A program made the position numbers and the translations under genes. This document shows, in pieces, positions 45,082-54,361 of a stretch of 64,000 bases of DNA (the first letter of the stretch is position 1; every line of letters begins with the position of its first letter). The stretch spans positions 73,114 to 137,113 of the forward strand of contig JAQUPD010000001.1 of the NCBI GenBank assembly GCA_028716785.1, written 5' to 3'. Source of the DNA: Fidelibacterota bacterium (GTDB lineage Bacteria; Fidelibacterota; Fidelibacteria; Fidelibacterales; Fidelibacteraceae). The notes beneath the pieces were generated by a model. The model was not told the DNA's origin, ran no database searches, and worked only from the letters and a program-made list of their open reading frames with translations.

Positions 45082-46341
45082 ATGGGGAAAAATACGTGGA
45101 TAATTCTTCAGTGGGAATATCTTCACAGAATTCGGTCTAAGACGTTTTTGCTTTCTATTCTTTTGCCTTTTATTATTTTTGCTCTAGCTCTGGGTCCTCA
45201 ATTGCTAGCTACTAAAAGCGAAACAGAACCTGAATATTTAGTTCTTATCTGCAACAATAAAGCCTTAGCAGATACTATTGAGAGCACCTTTACCCGCAAC
45301 TATCGTCTTGAAAATAATAGACCGCGATATCTTTTTTCACACCACAATTCTCAACTTTTTGAAGAAACCGATACCCTAATTTACCAAATTATTCACCAAC
45401 AAATCGCTGATGCTGTGCTAAAAGTAACCCTTACCAATTTCGATTCTGTCCAAGCAGAAATTTACTATGAAACCCTAGGCCTCGATCAAATTAATCGCAT
45501 TCATAATGGACTTCAGGATGCCGTGGAATCCTATCGAATGGAAAAATTAAGGCTGAACAAAAATCTCCTTGAGTATATCCGAATGCCTGTTTCTCTCGAA
45601 GAATTTCAATTGACTCAAGAGGGCATATATTCAGGGAATCAACTTCTTCTTCGATATATCACTCCCTTTGTTTTTATGTTTGTCCTTATTTTGGGCATTA
45701 TCACTACATCCCAAAGTATTATTTCAAGCATTATTGAAGAGCGAACTCATAGAATCGTAGAGATTCTTTTATCTACCGTTAAACCTGCTGAAATTATGGC
45801 AGGAAAAATTCTAGGTATGGGCTTTTTGGGGTTGACTCAAATTTTTATTTACTTCGTTATCCTTTTTTTTCTTGGAAATCATTTTTTCCCCGATGACTTT
45901 GCAGCTGAAATCGTAAAGACAAATTATCTGATGTGGTATTTTATCTTTTTTATTTTAGGATATCTTATGTTTAGTACACTTTATGTAGCCTTAGGTGCGT
46001 TATTTGATAATGAACGAGATGCCCAGCAACTGGGGGGTGTTTTATCCCTCATTGCTTTGATTCCCATTTATTTTATCTCCTTTATGATGGAACACCCAGA
46101 AAGTAATCTAACAACTATTTTATCCTATATACCTTTAATTACGCCCTTTTTAATGATTCTTCATATTGGTATTATGTCCCCCTCTTTTGGACACATTTTA
46201 GGAATGGCACTTTATCTTCTTGTCTGGATTGTTCTCTTAATAAAAGTGTCATCGCGAATCTTCCGCTTATCCATTTTAATGTATGGGAAACGCCCAACTT
46301 TTCAGGAAATTCTTCACTGGAATCGGAATATCTCTCCGTAA
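45082..46341 (+). CDS. ABC-2 transporter permease, NatB-like
   Basis: 419 residues from the ATG at 45082, with GAGG six bases upstream. An in-frame TTG at 45070 overlaps the ATPase end and is rejected. One span near the N-terminus (about 20-40), a large extracytoplasmic loop, then about five spans from residue 170 onwards. Contains SQSIISSIIEERTHRIVEILLSTVKP, which matches the NatB/ABC-2 membrane core. It forms the membrane part of the exporter with the gene upstream. The cargo is unknown. Confidence 0.9.
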   Translation: MGKNTWIILQWEYLHRIRSKTFLLSILLPFIIFALALGPQLLATKSETEPEYLVLICNNKALADTIESTFTRNYRLENNRPRYLFSHHNSQLFEETDTLIYQIIHQQIADAVLKVTLTNFDSVQAEIYYETLGLDQINRIHNGLQDAVESYRMEKLRLNKNLLEYIRMPVSLEEFQLTQEGIYSGNQLLLRYITPFVFMFVLILGIITTSQSIISSIIEERTHRIVEILLSTVKPAEIMAGKILGMGFLGLTQIFIYFVILFFLGNHFFPDDFAAEIVKTNYLMWYFIFFILGYLMFSTLYVALGALFDNERDAQQLGGVLSLIALIPIYFISFMMEHPESNLTTILSYIPLITPFLMILHIGIMSPSFGHILGMALYLLVWIVLLIKVSSRIFRLSILMYGKRPTFQEILHWNRNISP

Positions 46342-46422
46342 CGAAACAAAACAGGTGCGAACTAAATTATGAAATAGTATCTTAATCACTTAGAAAACAA
46401 ATAAAATTAGGAGCAGAACAAA

Positions 46423-46749
46423 ATGGCCAAAAACATCATTGAGGTAAACGATGAGACTTTTGAAAAAGAGGTTTTAAAGAGTGACATTCCCGTTGTTGTT
46501 GACTTTTGGGCAGAGTGGTGCATGCCCTGCCGAATGATTGCACCATCTCTGGAAGAAATCGCAAAAGAAATGTCTGGAAAAGTTTTAATTGCTAAACTCA
46601 ATGTTGATAAATCTCCCTTAATTGCCCAAAAATATGGTATCCGCTCAATTCCTACCCTTCTTATTTTTAAAAATGGCACAGTTGCAGAAACAATTGTTGG
46701 TGCTGTTCCTAAAAATGTTATTCGACAGAAGATACAAACAGTACTTTAA
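46423..46749 (+). CDS. trxA: Thioredoxin
   Basis: 108 residues, full family length. Active site WAEWCMPCRM: the usual CGPC is CMPC. The cis-proline region SIPTLLIF and the C-terminal helix region are normal. General disulfide reductant of the cytoplasm, with no signal peptide. GGAG lies ahead of the ATG. It lies between the ABC exporter and the GH13 gene. Confidence 0.95.
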   Translation: MAKNIIEVNDETFEKEVLKSDIPVVVDFWAEWCMPCRMIAPSLEEIAKEMSGKVLIAKLNVDKSPLIAQKYGIRSIPTLLIFKNGTVAETIVGAVPKNVIRQKIQTVL

Positions 46750-46757
46750 GGCCTTTA

Positions 46758-48602
46758 ATGAGATTGCTTCTTTTTAGGTATGTTTTTTTGATTCTTCTCA
46801 TTTCAGCAGAATCGCTTTTTTCATTAACACTTTCAAAGGTAGAGCCACCAAACTGGTGGCAGGACATGGAGACTGATACGGTTTCTTTACTTTTTTATGG
46901 CGATGATTTTACAGGATATTCTGCTCGTTCAACAGGCAATGTTGTTGAAATTCTTGAAGGATATCCCTATCCAAATTCTTCCTATTATCATCTTTCCGTG
47001 AAAATTTTAAAAAGTGGCAAAGAAACAATAACCTTCTTTAACAAAAATTCCCGAAAACATAAACCCGTTTCTGTGGAATTCCCTGTATATGAACGAAGTG
47101 GAAAGAAACCTCTTCCTATTGATCAATGTGATGTCATTTATTTACTCATTCCTGATCGTTTTTCAGATGGCAATGCTGACCGCAATTTTATCCCTAATCA
47201 CAACGATCCTATCCGTCCCAACCACCCCTGGGGCCGGCGTGGCGGCGATCTTGAAGGAGTTATAAATCATGTTAATTATCTCAATGAACTCGGAATTACT
47301 GTCCTTTGGATGACACCTGTCTTTGAAAATAACTACCTTAATTGTTACCATGGCTATACTCCTACAGACCTCTATGAAATTGATCCCCATTTAGGTGATT
47401 TTGATGACTACCAGCACCTTGTGACCTTGTGTCAGGAACATGGCATTAAAGTTATTATGGATCATATTGTCAATCATATCGCCCCATCACATCCCTTAGC
47501 TGTGAATCCTCCCTCTCCTGAATGGATAAATTATTCTACTAATGATTTTGTCCCGTGTAATTACCGAATTTTCGATATTATCAATGCATGGGGCCTTGAT
47601 TCCCTTCGCCAAATTGTCCAGTCTGGCTGGTTCGCTGGCTACTTAGCCGATATGAATTTGCAACATAAACCTGTGGTAGACTATTGGATTATGCATGCCA
47701 TTTGGTGGATTGAAAAATTTGGGTTGGATGGTATCCGTCAAGACACATGGCCCTATTCTGATACAGACGGAACCCGAAAATGGGTCCAAGAAGTCCGGAG
47801 AGAATATCCAACAATTTTTATCCTCGGTGAAACCATGGTTTTTGATAAAACACCTCTCTCTTACTTTTTTAGCAGCCGAGAGGATTTACAAAACGGACTT
47901 AGTTCTGTTACAGATTTTGCCCATTCTAACCAGATTTTTCAAATAACCAAAGGACAAATTTCTCTTAAAACATTTTACGAACAGCTCTCTATGGATTTTA
48001 TATATCGCGAACCTGAAATGATGACCGTATTTATGGATAATCACGATATGAGACGTTTTTTTACGGATGTTGAAGAAGATATTCATACATATTTAAATGC
48101 CTTTATCCTTCTTTACGGTCTTCGGGGCATTCCCCAACTCTATTATGGAGACGAACTAGGTATGTCAGGAGGACATGATCCAGAAAACCGAAAAGAATTT
48201 CCTGGGGGATTCCCAGACAATCCTCGTTCAGCGTTTCGTCCAGAAGAACGAACAGAAACAGAAAGCCTTCTCATTACTCAATTTCAACGTTTGAATCAAC
48301 ATCGACAAGAATATCCAATCCTTTATAAGGCTCCCTTAAAACACCATTTAATCAATGATTCCCTTTATACTGCATGGCATCAGGATGATAAAAATTTGCT
48401 TTTTCTGAGCTATAATACGGCAAAAACAACATTATCTGTCCAATTAAAAACCTTACTTCCTAACCTTGCTATCGATAAAAATGAACGGATTGCTCCGTTA
48501 TATTCTTCTGAACCAATATTTTTTGATTCCACAAAAGCCATATTGTTTATTCCTCCCCATACAGCCCTTATGTGGCATTTCTCTTTCAAGAAAGACAAAT
48601 AG
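46758..48602 (+). CDS. Secreted GH13 alpha-amylase-family enzyme (neopullulanase/SusA-like)
   Basis: 614 residues. Signal peptide at about 1-22. An N-terminal Ig-like domain (VEPPNWWQDMETDTVSLLF, about 28-110) of the cyclomaltodextrinase N-domain type precedes the barrel. GH13 motifs are visible: region I VIMDHIVNH, nucleophile region DGIRQDTWPYSD, acid/base LGETMV, and transition-state Asp in FMDNHDMRR. Cleaves alpha-1,4 glucans, pullulan or cyclodextrins in the periplasm. Neighbour to trxA (eight bases). The only other glucan gene in the window is glgC at 30.8 kb. Confidence 0.93.
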   Translation: MRLLLFRYVFLILLISAESLFSLTLSKVEPPNWWQDMETDTVSLLFYGDDFTGYSARSTGNVVEILEGYPYPNSSYYHLSVKILKSGKETITFFNKNSRKHKPVSVEFPVYERSGKKPLPIDQCDVIYLLIPDRFSDGNADRNFIPNHNDPIRPNHPWGRRGGDLEGVINHVNYLNELGITVLWMTPVFENNYLNCYHGYTPTDLYEIDPHLGDFDDYQHLVTLCQEHGIKVIMDHIVNHIAPSHPLAVNPPSPEWINYSTNDFVPCNYRIFDIINAWGLDSLRQIVQSGWFAGYLADMNLQHKPVVDYWIMHAIWWIEKFGLDGIRQDTWPYSDTDGTRKWVQEVRREYPTIFILGETMVFDKTPLSYFFSSREDLQNGLSSVTDFAHSNQIFQITKGQISLKTFYEQLSMDFIYREPEMMTVFMDNHDMRRFFTDVEEDIHTYLNAFILLYGLRGIPQLYYGDELGMSGGHDPENRKEFPGGFPDNPRSAFRPEERTETESLLITQFQRLNQHRQEYPILYKAPLKHHLINDSLYTAWHQDDKNLLFLSYNTAKTTLSVQLKTLLPNLAIDKNERIAPLYSSEPIFFDSTKAILFIPPHTALMWHFSFKKDK

Positions 48603-48663
48603 TGATTTTCACTTTTTCTCTCACTATTTTATCTGTTAGTAAAAAGGATTATTGGAGATTAAG

Positions 48664-49695
48664 ATGAAACGACTGATTCTTATTGGCTTAACAATAATAT
48701 CCATTGTTGGATGTGAACCGTATAAAAAATTAGCTGTAGGTGATGATTGCCCTGTTTACACTTTCGTAGATGACTCTCTCTGGGCAAAAATTGAAGAAGA
48801 CATTCGAAAACCCGTGGAAAAAGTAATCCGCACACCCCAGCCCGAGAAGATTTTTTATTTTGTACCTGTCCCTCTTTCAGATCTTAAAGATTATCAATTT
48901 TCTAAAAATCTCATATTTATTACAACCTTAGATCGAACAGACAATACTTCGCAATATATCCAAAACATGTTGCCTGATTCTGCACTTCGCATGATTGAAC
49001 GAGGAGAACGATATCTTTTCCCCATTAAAGAAAAATTGGCAAGACGACAAATTTTTATTATTCTAGCGGCTCCCAATGATGAATCCCTTCTTACATATAT
49101 TCAAAATGAAGGCAATACTATTTATGAGGCTTTAAATGAGGCTTTCATTGAACGTCAATTTGAACAAATGTACTATAAAGTAGAAGGAGTTGAGATTACA
49201 AAATATTTATTTGAAACGTATGGTTTTTCTTTCCGAGTTCCCCATACATATGAAATTCTGGAAGAAAATCCCGAAGAAAGAGTTATCCAACTAGGTCGGC
49301 CAAGCCCCTATCGATGGGTCACAATTTATTGGCAAAAAGGGGGATTTACATCTTTGCTCGATGAAAAATGGGCTATAAAAATGCGATATTGGTTAAGCAC
49401 AAATTATTTAGATGGTACCTATGTTGAAGATCGCTTTCTGACGTACCGTATAGTTTATTGGGGAAGCAGACCTGTTTATAATATACGGGGGTTATGGGGG
49501 CATCCAGAGAAAGCAATGGGTGGCCCTTTTTCAAGTTTTTATTTTTATGATGGTGTAACCGACAGAATTTATTTCATTGATCTTTGTGTTTGGGCACCAG
49601 ACCAAAATAAAAATGTCTACCTTCGACAAATGGAACTTATGGTTAGTACCTTTTTTACGAGTGAAAGCGTTTTGGAAGAATATTTGAAAAAATAA
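48664..49695 (+). CDS. DUF4837-type lipoprotein
   Basis: 343 residues from the ATG at 48664, with GGAG six bases upstream (48654-48657). The in-frame TTG at 48652 overlaps that site and is rejected. Lipobox SIVGC (Cys at about residue 17). The body matches the pattern of DUF4837 proteins of Bacteroidetes: an N-terminal DDSLWAKIEEDIRKP-like stretch and a second half with RVPHTYEIL and WGSRPVYNIRGLWGHPEKAMGGPF. Function unknown. Probably on the outer membrane. No clear terminator follows. Confidence 0.8.
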   Translation: MKRLILIGLTIISIVGCEPYKKLAVGDDCPVYTFVDDSLWAKIEEDIRKPVEKVIRTPQPEKIFYFVPVPLSDLKDYQFSKNLIFITTLDRTDNTSQYIQNMLPDSALRMIERGERYLFPIKEKLARRQIFIILAAPNDESLLTYIQNEGNTIYEALNEAFIERQFEQMYYKVEGVEITKYLFETYGFSFRVPHTYEILEENPEERVIQLGRPSPYRWVTIYWQKGGFTSLLDEKWAIKMRYWLSTNYLDGTYVEDRFLTYRIVYWGSRPVYNIRGLWGHPEKAMGGPFSSFYFYDGVTDRIYFIDLCVWAPDQNKNVYLRQMELMVSTFFTSESVLEEYLKK

Positions 49696-49908
49696 AGTAC
49701 CAAGTATTTTACACCATTATTAATCACACTCATTTATTTGATAAAACACCTATAACAAACGATACATTTTTGTCTATCAGTGTTTATGGACCATGTGAAT
49801 CGCAAAAACAATTATCTTTCGCTCTTCTTTAAGTATACACGCTACTTTTAAGATAAAACAATATTTTATTTTAGGGTAATTATTCTTCTTCTTAGCAAGA
49901 GATGATTA
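49696..49908. other. Convergent intergenic region
   Basis: 213 bases between two converging genes. An imperfect inverted repeat, CTTTAAGTA (49827-49835) and TACTTTTAAG (49843-49852), may form a weak terminator. No convincing small gene was found on either strand. Confidence 0.45.
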
Positions 49909-51138
49909 TTATTCGTATCGAAGGGCTTCGATGGGATCCAAGCGAGCTGCTTTAACTGCAGGATAGGTGCCAAAGATAACCCCAATTACAGAACAAACAA
50001 CCACGCCAATAATAGCCCATTGAATAGGAAAAACACCGCTGACTTTCATGGAAAGTGCAACCAAATTTCCTGCCAGAACTCCCAATATAATTCCAATCAA
50101 AGCCCCTATTTCTGTAAGCACCAACGCTTCCAGGAGAAATTGATTACGGATATCCCGTTTTCTTGCACCAATACTTTTACGGATTCCAATTTCTCGTGTT
50201 CTTTCTGTAACGCTTACAAGCATGATATTCATAATGCCAATGCCTGCCGCCAACAGAGCAATAGAACTAATCAATAAAGCTGCAACTTTTATAGCTCCTG
50301 TAATCTGATTAAATGTATCAATAAGAGAAGTATTTGAAACAACTTCAAAATCATTTTCTTCTGTAAGGGGGACTTCTCGTACAAGACGGAGATGAAAAAT
50401 AATTTCCTCTTTCACATCTTCAAAGTGTTCCATATCTATCACTGAAATTGAGTAGCCTAAAGATGTCCAGCGGTTTGCAAACATTTTAAGATGAGTTGTT
50501 AAGGGAAGAATCACCAAATTATCTTCAGATTGACCAAAAATAGACCCTTTCCGTTCCAGAGTTCCTATCACTTGAAATTTTACACCGCGAAGTGTCACTG
50601 TTTGTCCTAAAGGATTGTACTGAGGCATAAGAACGTCAATCACATCCTGACCTAGGATAATAACATTGCGCATTTGTTCCATATCGGTTCGACTGATCAT
50701 TCTGCCACTTTCGAGAAAATATCCTGAAGAAAATTCCCATTCAGGTGTAACACCTTGTATAATAACACTATTTTTTGTTTGTTTATCTTTAAACTTTATT
50801 GGATCCCCATTATGCCAATTTTCAGCGGATATCATTGCTGGCCCCGAATAACGCTCTTTCAATTTTAAATAGTCATCATAGGTTAAATTTTTCCGATTTC
50901 GATATTTCCAATGAGCACTTCCTCCTACTTGAATGGCTGGATACTTCTGAATGTAAAATGTATTGGTTCCAAGGATATTTAAATTTGATTCTACAGATTT
51001 TTGTAAAACATTGATAGCCGTCATCACGCTGATAATCGAAAAAACACCGATAATCACCCCAAGAAGTGTCAAAAAAGACCGAAGTTTATTTTGTCGAATT
51101 GAATTAATCGAAGAGATGAAAACTTCATGGAGATTCAT
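49909..51138 (-). CDS. MacB-type ABC permease 1
   Basis: 409 residues. One span near the N-terminus (about 18-40, with LLGVIIGVFSIISVMTA), a periplasmic core domain (about 45-270), then three spans of an FtsX domain (LISSIALLAAGIGIMNIMLVSV, GALIGIILGVLAGNL, IIGVVVCSVIGVIFG) with RTREIGIRKSIGARKRDI. This is the mechanotransmission class (MacB/LolCE) without a fused ATPase. It is the last gene of the locus and pairs with 51187-52404 and the ATPase at 52405. Full length and intact. Confidence 0.93.
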   Translation of the reverse strand: MNLHEVFISSINSIRQNKLRSFLTLLGVIIGVFSIISVMTAINVLQKSVESNLNILGTNTFYIQKYPAIQVGGSAHWKYRNRKNLTYDDYLKLKERYSGPAMISAENWHNGDPIKFKDKQTKNSVIIQGVTPEWEFSSGYFLESGRMISRTDMEQMRNVIILGQDVIDVLMPQYNPLGQTVTLRGVKFQVIGTLERKGSIFGQSEDNLVILPLTTHLKMFANRWTSLGYSISVIDMEHFEDVKEEIIFHLRLVREVPLTEENDFEVVSNTSLIDTFNQITGAIKVAALLISSIALLAAGIGIMNIMLVSVTERTREIGIRKSIGARKRDIRNQFLLEALVLTEIGALIGIILGVLAGNLVALSMKVSGVFPIQWAIIGVVVCSVIGVIFGTYPAVKAARLDPIEALRYE

Positions 51139-51186
51139 ACAATTCCTTTTTCACTCTTGAGGATAAAGAGAGTGAAAGTTAACACA

Positions 51187-52404
51187 TTATTCATAGCGAA
51201 TTGCCTCTATCGGATTGAGTCTGGCCGCCTGATTCGCAGGAATAATTCCAGAGAGAACACCTGTAAGAATCGAGACCAACAGGGATATTACAACAAGTCC
51301 GAAAGATAAATTTGCAACAAAAAATCGTTGAACAACTCCCACAAGACCAACGGTCAGCAAAATACCGATAATACCTCCTATGAGCGATATAATCACGGCT
51401 TCACTAAGAAACTGAAAAAGAATAATGCTTTTTTTAGCTCCCAAGGCCTTTCGAATGCCAATTTCTTTGGTCCGCTCTCTCACGCTTACAAACATAATAT
51501 TCATAATACCAATCCCACCAACAATGAGGGAGAGAGCCGTTATACCAAGTCCGACAGCACGAATGGCAAAGCGAATATTAGCAAACTGTTGGCGGAAGGC
51601 TTCTTGTTGATTAATAGCAAAATCATTTTCATCCCTAGGTTTCAATTTTCGTAGTCCCCGCATAATAAATGTGAGCTCTTCTTTTGCTTGTTCAACGGGT
51701 ATGCCATCTTTTGGTTTTACACTAATTGATATCCCCCGACGTCGCCCATAAAGCATTTGAAAGGCTTTTAGAGGAACTATCACAATATTATCCATACTCA
51801 TTAGGCCTAAAAACTTACCCTGTTGAGCAATGACGCCAATAACTCTGAATTTATTTCCCCGAATGGTAATTTCTTTTCCCAGAGGATCCTCATTGGGAAA
51901 AAGTGCTGTTTTAATATCATATCCAATGACAATGACACGACTGCCATACCGGCTTTCCGGTTCAGAAAAAAATCTTCCAGATTCCAATTTGAGGGCACTG
52001 ATATAAGCTTCCTGCCAGGTAGTTCCGTTAATCTCAACACCTTCAACAGTATTTTTTTTATATTTCACTTCATCCGATCGGCTTGAAGAAGGTGTTGCAA
52101 AAGCAATTGATGAAGCTCTTTCCAGAATTTGTTCGGCATATTCCTCCTTAATTTCAGGACGGTTTCGATATTCCCACCACTCATCGTTAACCATAAACCA
52201 AGGATATTTTTGAACATAAAGGACATCTTGTCCCATTCCCTCAATGCTACTTTCAAAAACTTGATCAATTCCAGAAATGGCAGTTCCCATAAGAGAAACA
52301 GATAAAATGCCAATAATGATTCCAAGCATCGTTAAAAAAGCTCTGGTTTTATTTTGAAGAATGGCCTTAATAGCCATTACAACACTTTCAAAAATCACGC
52401 CCAA
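51187..52404 (-). CDS. MacB-type ABC permease 2
   Basis: 405 residues. Same layout as the next gene: N-terminal span (about 18-40), periplasmic core domain, three C-terminal spans with GGIGIMNIMFVSVRERTKEIGIRKALGAKK. The two permeases differ enough to form a heterodimer. The start codon abuts the ATPase stop (52405), so the two are translationally coupled. Exports peptides, drugs or lipoproteins together with MacA and TolC in known systems. Confidence 0.93.
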   Translation of the reverse strand: MGVIFESVVMAIKAILQNKTRAFLTMLGIIIGILSVSLMGTAISGIDQVFESSIEGMGQDVLYVQKYPWFMVNDEWWEYRNRPEIKEEYAEQILERASSIAFATPSSSRSDEVKYKKNTVEGVEINGTTWQEAYISALKLESGRFFSEPESRYGSRVIVIGYDIKTALFPNEDPLGKEITIRGNKFRVIGVIAQQGKFLGLMSMDNIVIVPLKAFQMLYGRRRGISISVKPKDGIPVEQAKEELTFIMRGLRKLKPRDENDFAINQQEAFRQQFANIRFAIRAVGLGITALSLIVGGIGIMNIMFVSVRERTKEIGIRKALGAKKSIILFQFLSEAVIISLIGGIIGILLTVGLVGVVQRFFVANLSFGLVVISLLVSILTGVLSGIIPANQAARLNPIEAIRYE

Positions 52405-53130
52405 TTAACTATTTCCTTTAGGTGTTGTTTCATCCCGATCAATTTTACCATCCAAAAGATGGACAATGCGATGGGCATGTTGGGCAATTTCTGTTTCATG
52501 GGTAACAAGAATAATGGTATTCCCTTCATCGTGAAGTTTATCCATGAGTTTCATAATTTCGCGTGATGTTACGCTGTCCAGATTTCCCGTAGGTTCATCA
52601 GCAAGAAGAATTGAGGGATTATTAACGAGTGCGCGGGCAATTGCCACGCGTTGCCGCTGTCCACCTGAAAGTTCATTAGGTTGGTGATGCATCCTATCCT
52701 CTAAATTCACTTTGCGAAGTGCTTCTTTTGCCATTTCAATTCGCTCTTTTTTATGAATACCGGCATAAATTAATGGAAGTTCTACATTGTGTAAGGCTGT
52801 AATACGGGGTAAAAGGTTAAATGTTTGAAAGACAAACCCAATTTTTTGGTTTCGAATAAATGCCAGCTCATCTTCAGAAAGTTTACCATTTCCATTTTGG
52901 CCAATATTATCATCATGGACTGTTTTTCCATCCAAAATATAGGTCCCTGAGGTAGGTGTATCTAAGCACCCGATGACATTCATAAGGGTTGATTTTCCTG
53001 AGCCGGAAGGTCCCATAATAGAGACATACTCATTTTTTTCTACCATTAAATCGATACCTCGAAGGGCATGAACCGCTACAGCACCCACTTGATACACCTT
53101 TGTTACATTTGTCAATGCCAATAAAGCCAT
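52405..53130 (-). CDS. MacB/LolD-type ABC ATPase
   Basis: 241 residues. Walker [10 protein letters not shown] (about 40-48), signature [15 protein letters not shown], Walker [13 protein letters not shown], and VTHETEIA. The ADEPTGNLD form is diagnostic for the LolD/MacB/FtsE group. It powers the two permeases encoded downstream. It lies 30 bases after the MacA-like gene and is preceded by AAGGA. Confidence 0.94.
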   Translation of the reverse strand: MALLALTNVTKVYQVGAVAVHALRGIDLMVEKNEYVSIMGPSGSGKSTLMNVIGCLDTPTSGTYILDGKTVHDDNIGQNGNGKLSEDELAFIRNQKIGFVFQTFNLLPRITALHNVELPLIYAGIHKKERIEMAKEALRKVNLEDRMHHQPNELSGGQRQRVAIARALVNNPSILLADEPTGNLDSVTSREIMKLMDKLHDEGNTIILVTHETEIAQHAHRIVHLLDGKIDRDETTPKGNS

Positions 53131-53160
53131 TCTTAGTTCCTTAAAATTTCGCGTGTCAGT

Positions 53161-54360
53161 TCAAAATGCAGGTTGCACAGTATTTTTGCGGATATACATA
53201 CCTGTTTGTAAATCCCGACTTAGAGCCTTATGATTCCCAATCACGATTTCATCTCCCTCCTCAATCCCCGATGTTATTTGAAAGAGGTCTTGACTGCTAA
53301 GTCCTATGGTAACAGGAACTGCTTTTACCGTATCTTGGTCTACACGAAAAACAACTTCAATCATTTCATCCCCTTTTCGTTTCCCAAGTGAAGGAATTCC
53401 AGAAGAAAGACTATCTTCTTTTTCACCTGTAAAAACCATGTTAGCAGGCCGAACTGTAACACTTTGAATAGGGACAGCAATGGCATTTTCAACTTTATCA
53501 GTCAGAATTTCTACGGTTGCACTCATACCGGGTCGCATCTGATTGGGAATTTCAAGCATTTTTACAAGAACCGTAAAATAGGTTACCGCCGTTTGTGTAC
53601 CTATCCCCGTAGATTGTGCCAAGTTAGCAATATCTGTCACAATTCCTTTAAATGATGTATCAGGAATGGCATCAATTTCAATATCCACAGAATCACCTAA
53701 AAAAACCCGAACAACATCATTTTCATTCACATCCACTTCAACTTCCATCTTGGCAAGGTCTGCCACAACCATGATAATATCCGCTTGAAATTGGGAACCC
53801 AAAGCTATTTCACCAGCTTCCTTTCGTACTTGAATAATCGTTCCATCCAGAGGCGAGACAATGGTCGTTTTTGCTAAATTATCTTCTGCCTGTTTTAAAT
53901 TGGATTCTGCTTGCGCTAAATTACCTTGAACCCTTTCATATTCCGTAAGTGTTTGATCCAAATCGGCCTGACTTAAATTGCCAGATTCAAAAAGAGCTTG
54001 CGCACGTTGTAAATCTTTTTTGGCTTTTTCAAAAGCAGCTTTCGTGGAGGAATAAGTCGCTTCTGCACTCGTTACCGCTGCTTCATACCGGACTTTATCT
54101 AACTCTGCCAAAATTTGACCTTTATGAACTTTTTGCCCATCTTTCACATTCATTTGAACAATTTCACCTGCAACGTTTGCACTGATATCAACTTGCATGA
54201 CAGGTTTAATACGTCCACTTGCTGAGACTTTTTCTTCAACAGTATGACGCTTAACAACAGCTGTTTGTACTTCTATCACTTCTTCTTTATTCATCCTTAG
54301 ATTGAAATACACAATAACTGCAATAACTATGACAACAAGAGGGATAATCCACTTTTTCAT
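53161..54360 (-). CDS. MacA-like periplasmic adaptor
   Basis: 399 residues. An N-terminal membrane anchor (about 4-21), biotinyl-lipoyl half (SANVAGEIVQMNVKDGQKVHKG), a helical hairpin (about 90-175) that should reach TolC, second lipoyl half (TTIVSPLDGTIIQVRKEAGE), and a beta-barrel plus membrane-proximal domain. This is the membrane-fusion protein of a tripartite exporter. The TolC gene lies upstream, two bases apart, and the ABC genes downstream. Confidence 0.93.
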   Translation of the reverse strand: MKKWIIPLVVIVIAVIVYFNLRMNKEEVIEVQTAVVKRHTVEEKVSASGRIKPVMQVDISANVAGEIVQMNVKDGQKVHKGQILAELDKVRYEAAVTSAEATYSSTKAAFEKAKKDLQRAQALFESGNLSQADLDQTLTEYERVQGNLAQAESNLKQAEDNLAKTTIVSPLDGTIIQVRKEAGEIALGSQFQADIIMVVADLAKMEVEVDVNENDVVRVFLGDSVDIEIDAIPDTSFKGIVTDIANLAQSTGIGTQTAVTYFTVLVKMLEIPNQMRPGMSATVEILTDKVENAIAVPIQSVTVRPANMVFTGEKEDSLSSGIPSLGKRKGDEMIEVVFRVDQDTVKAVPVTIGLSSQDLFQITSGIEEGDEIVIGNHKALSRDLQTGMYIRKNTVQPAF

Positions 54361-54361
54361 C

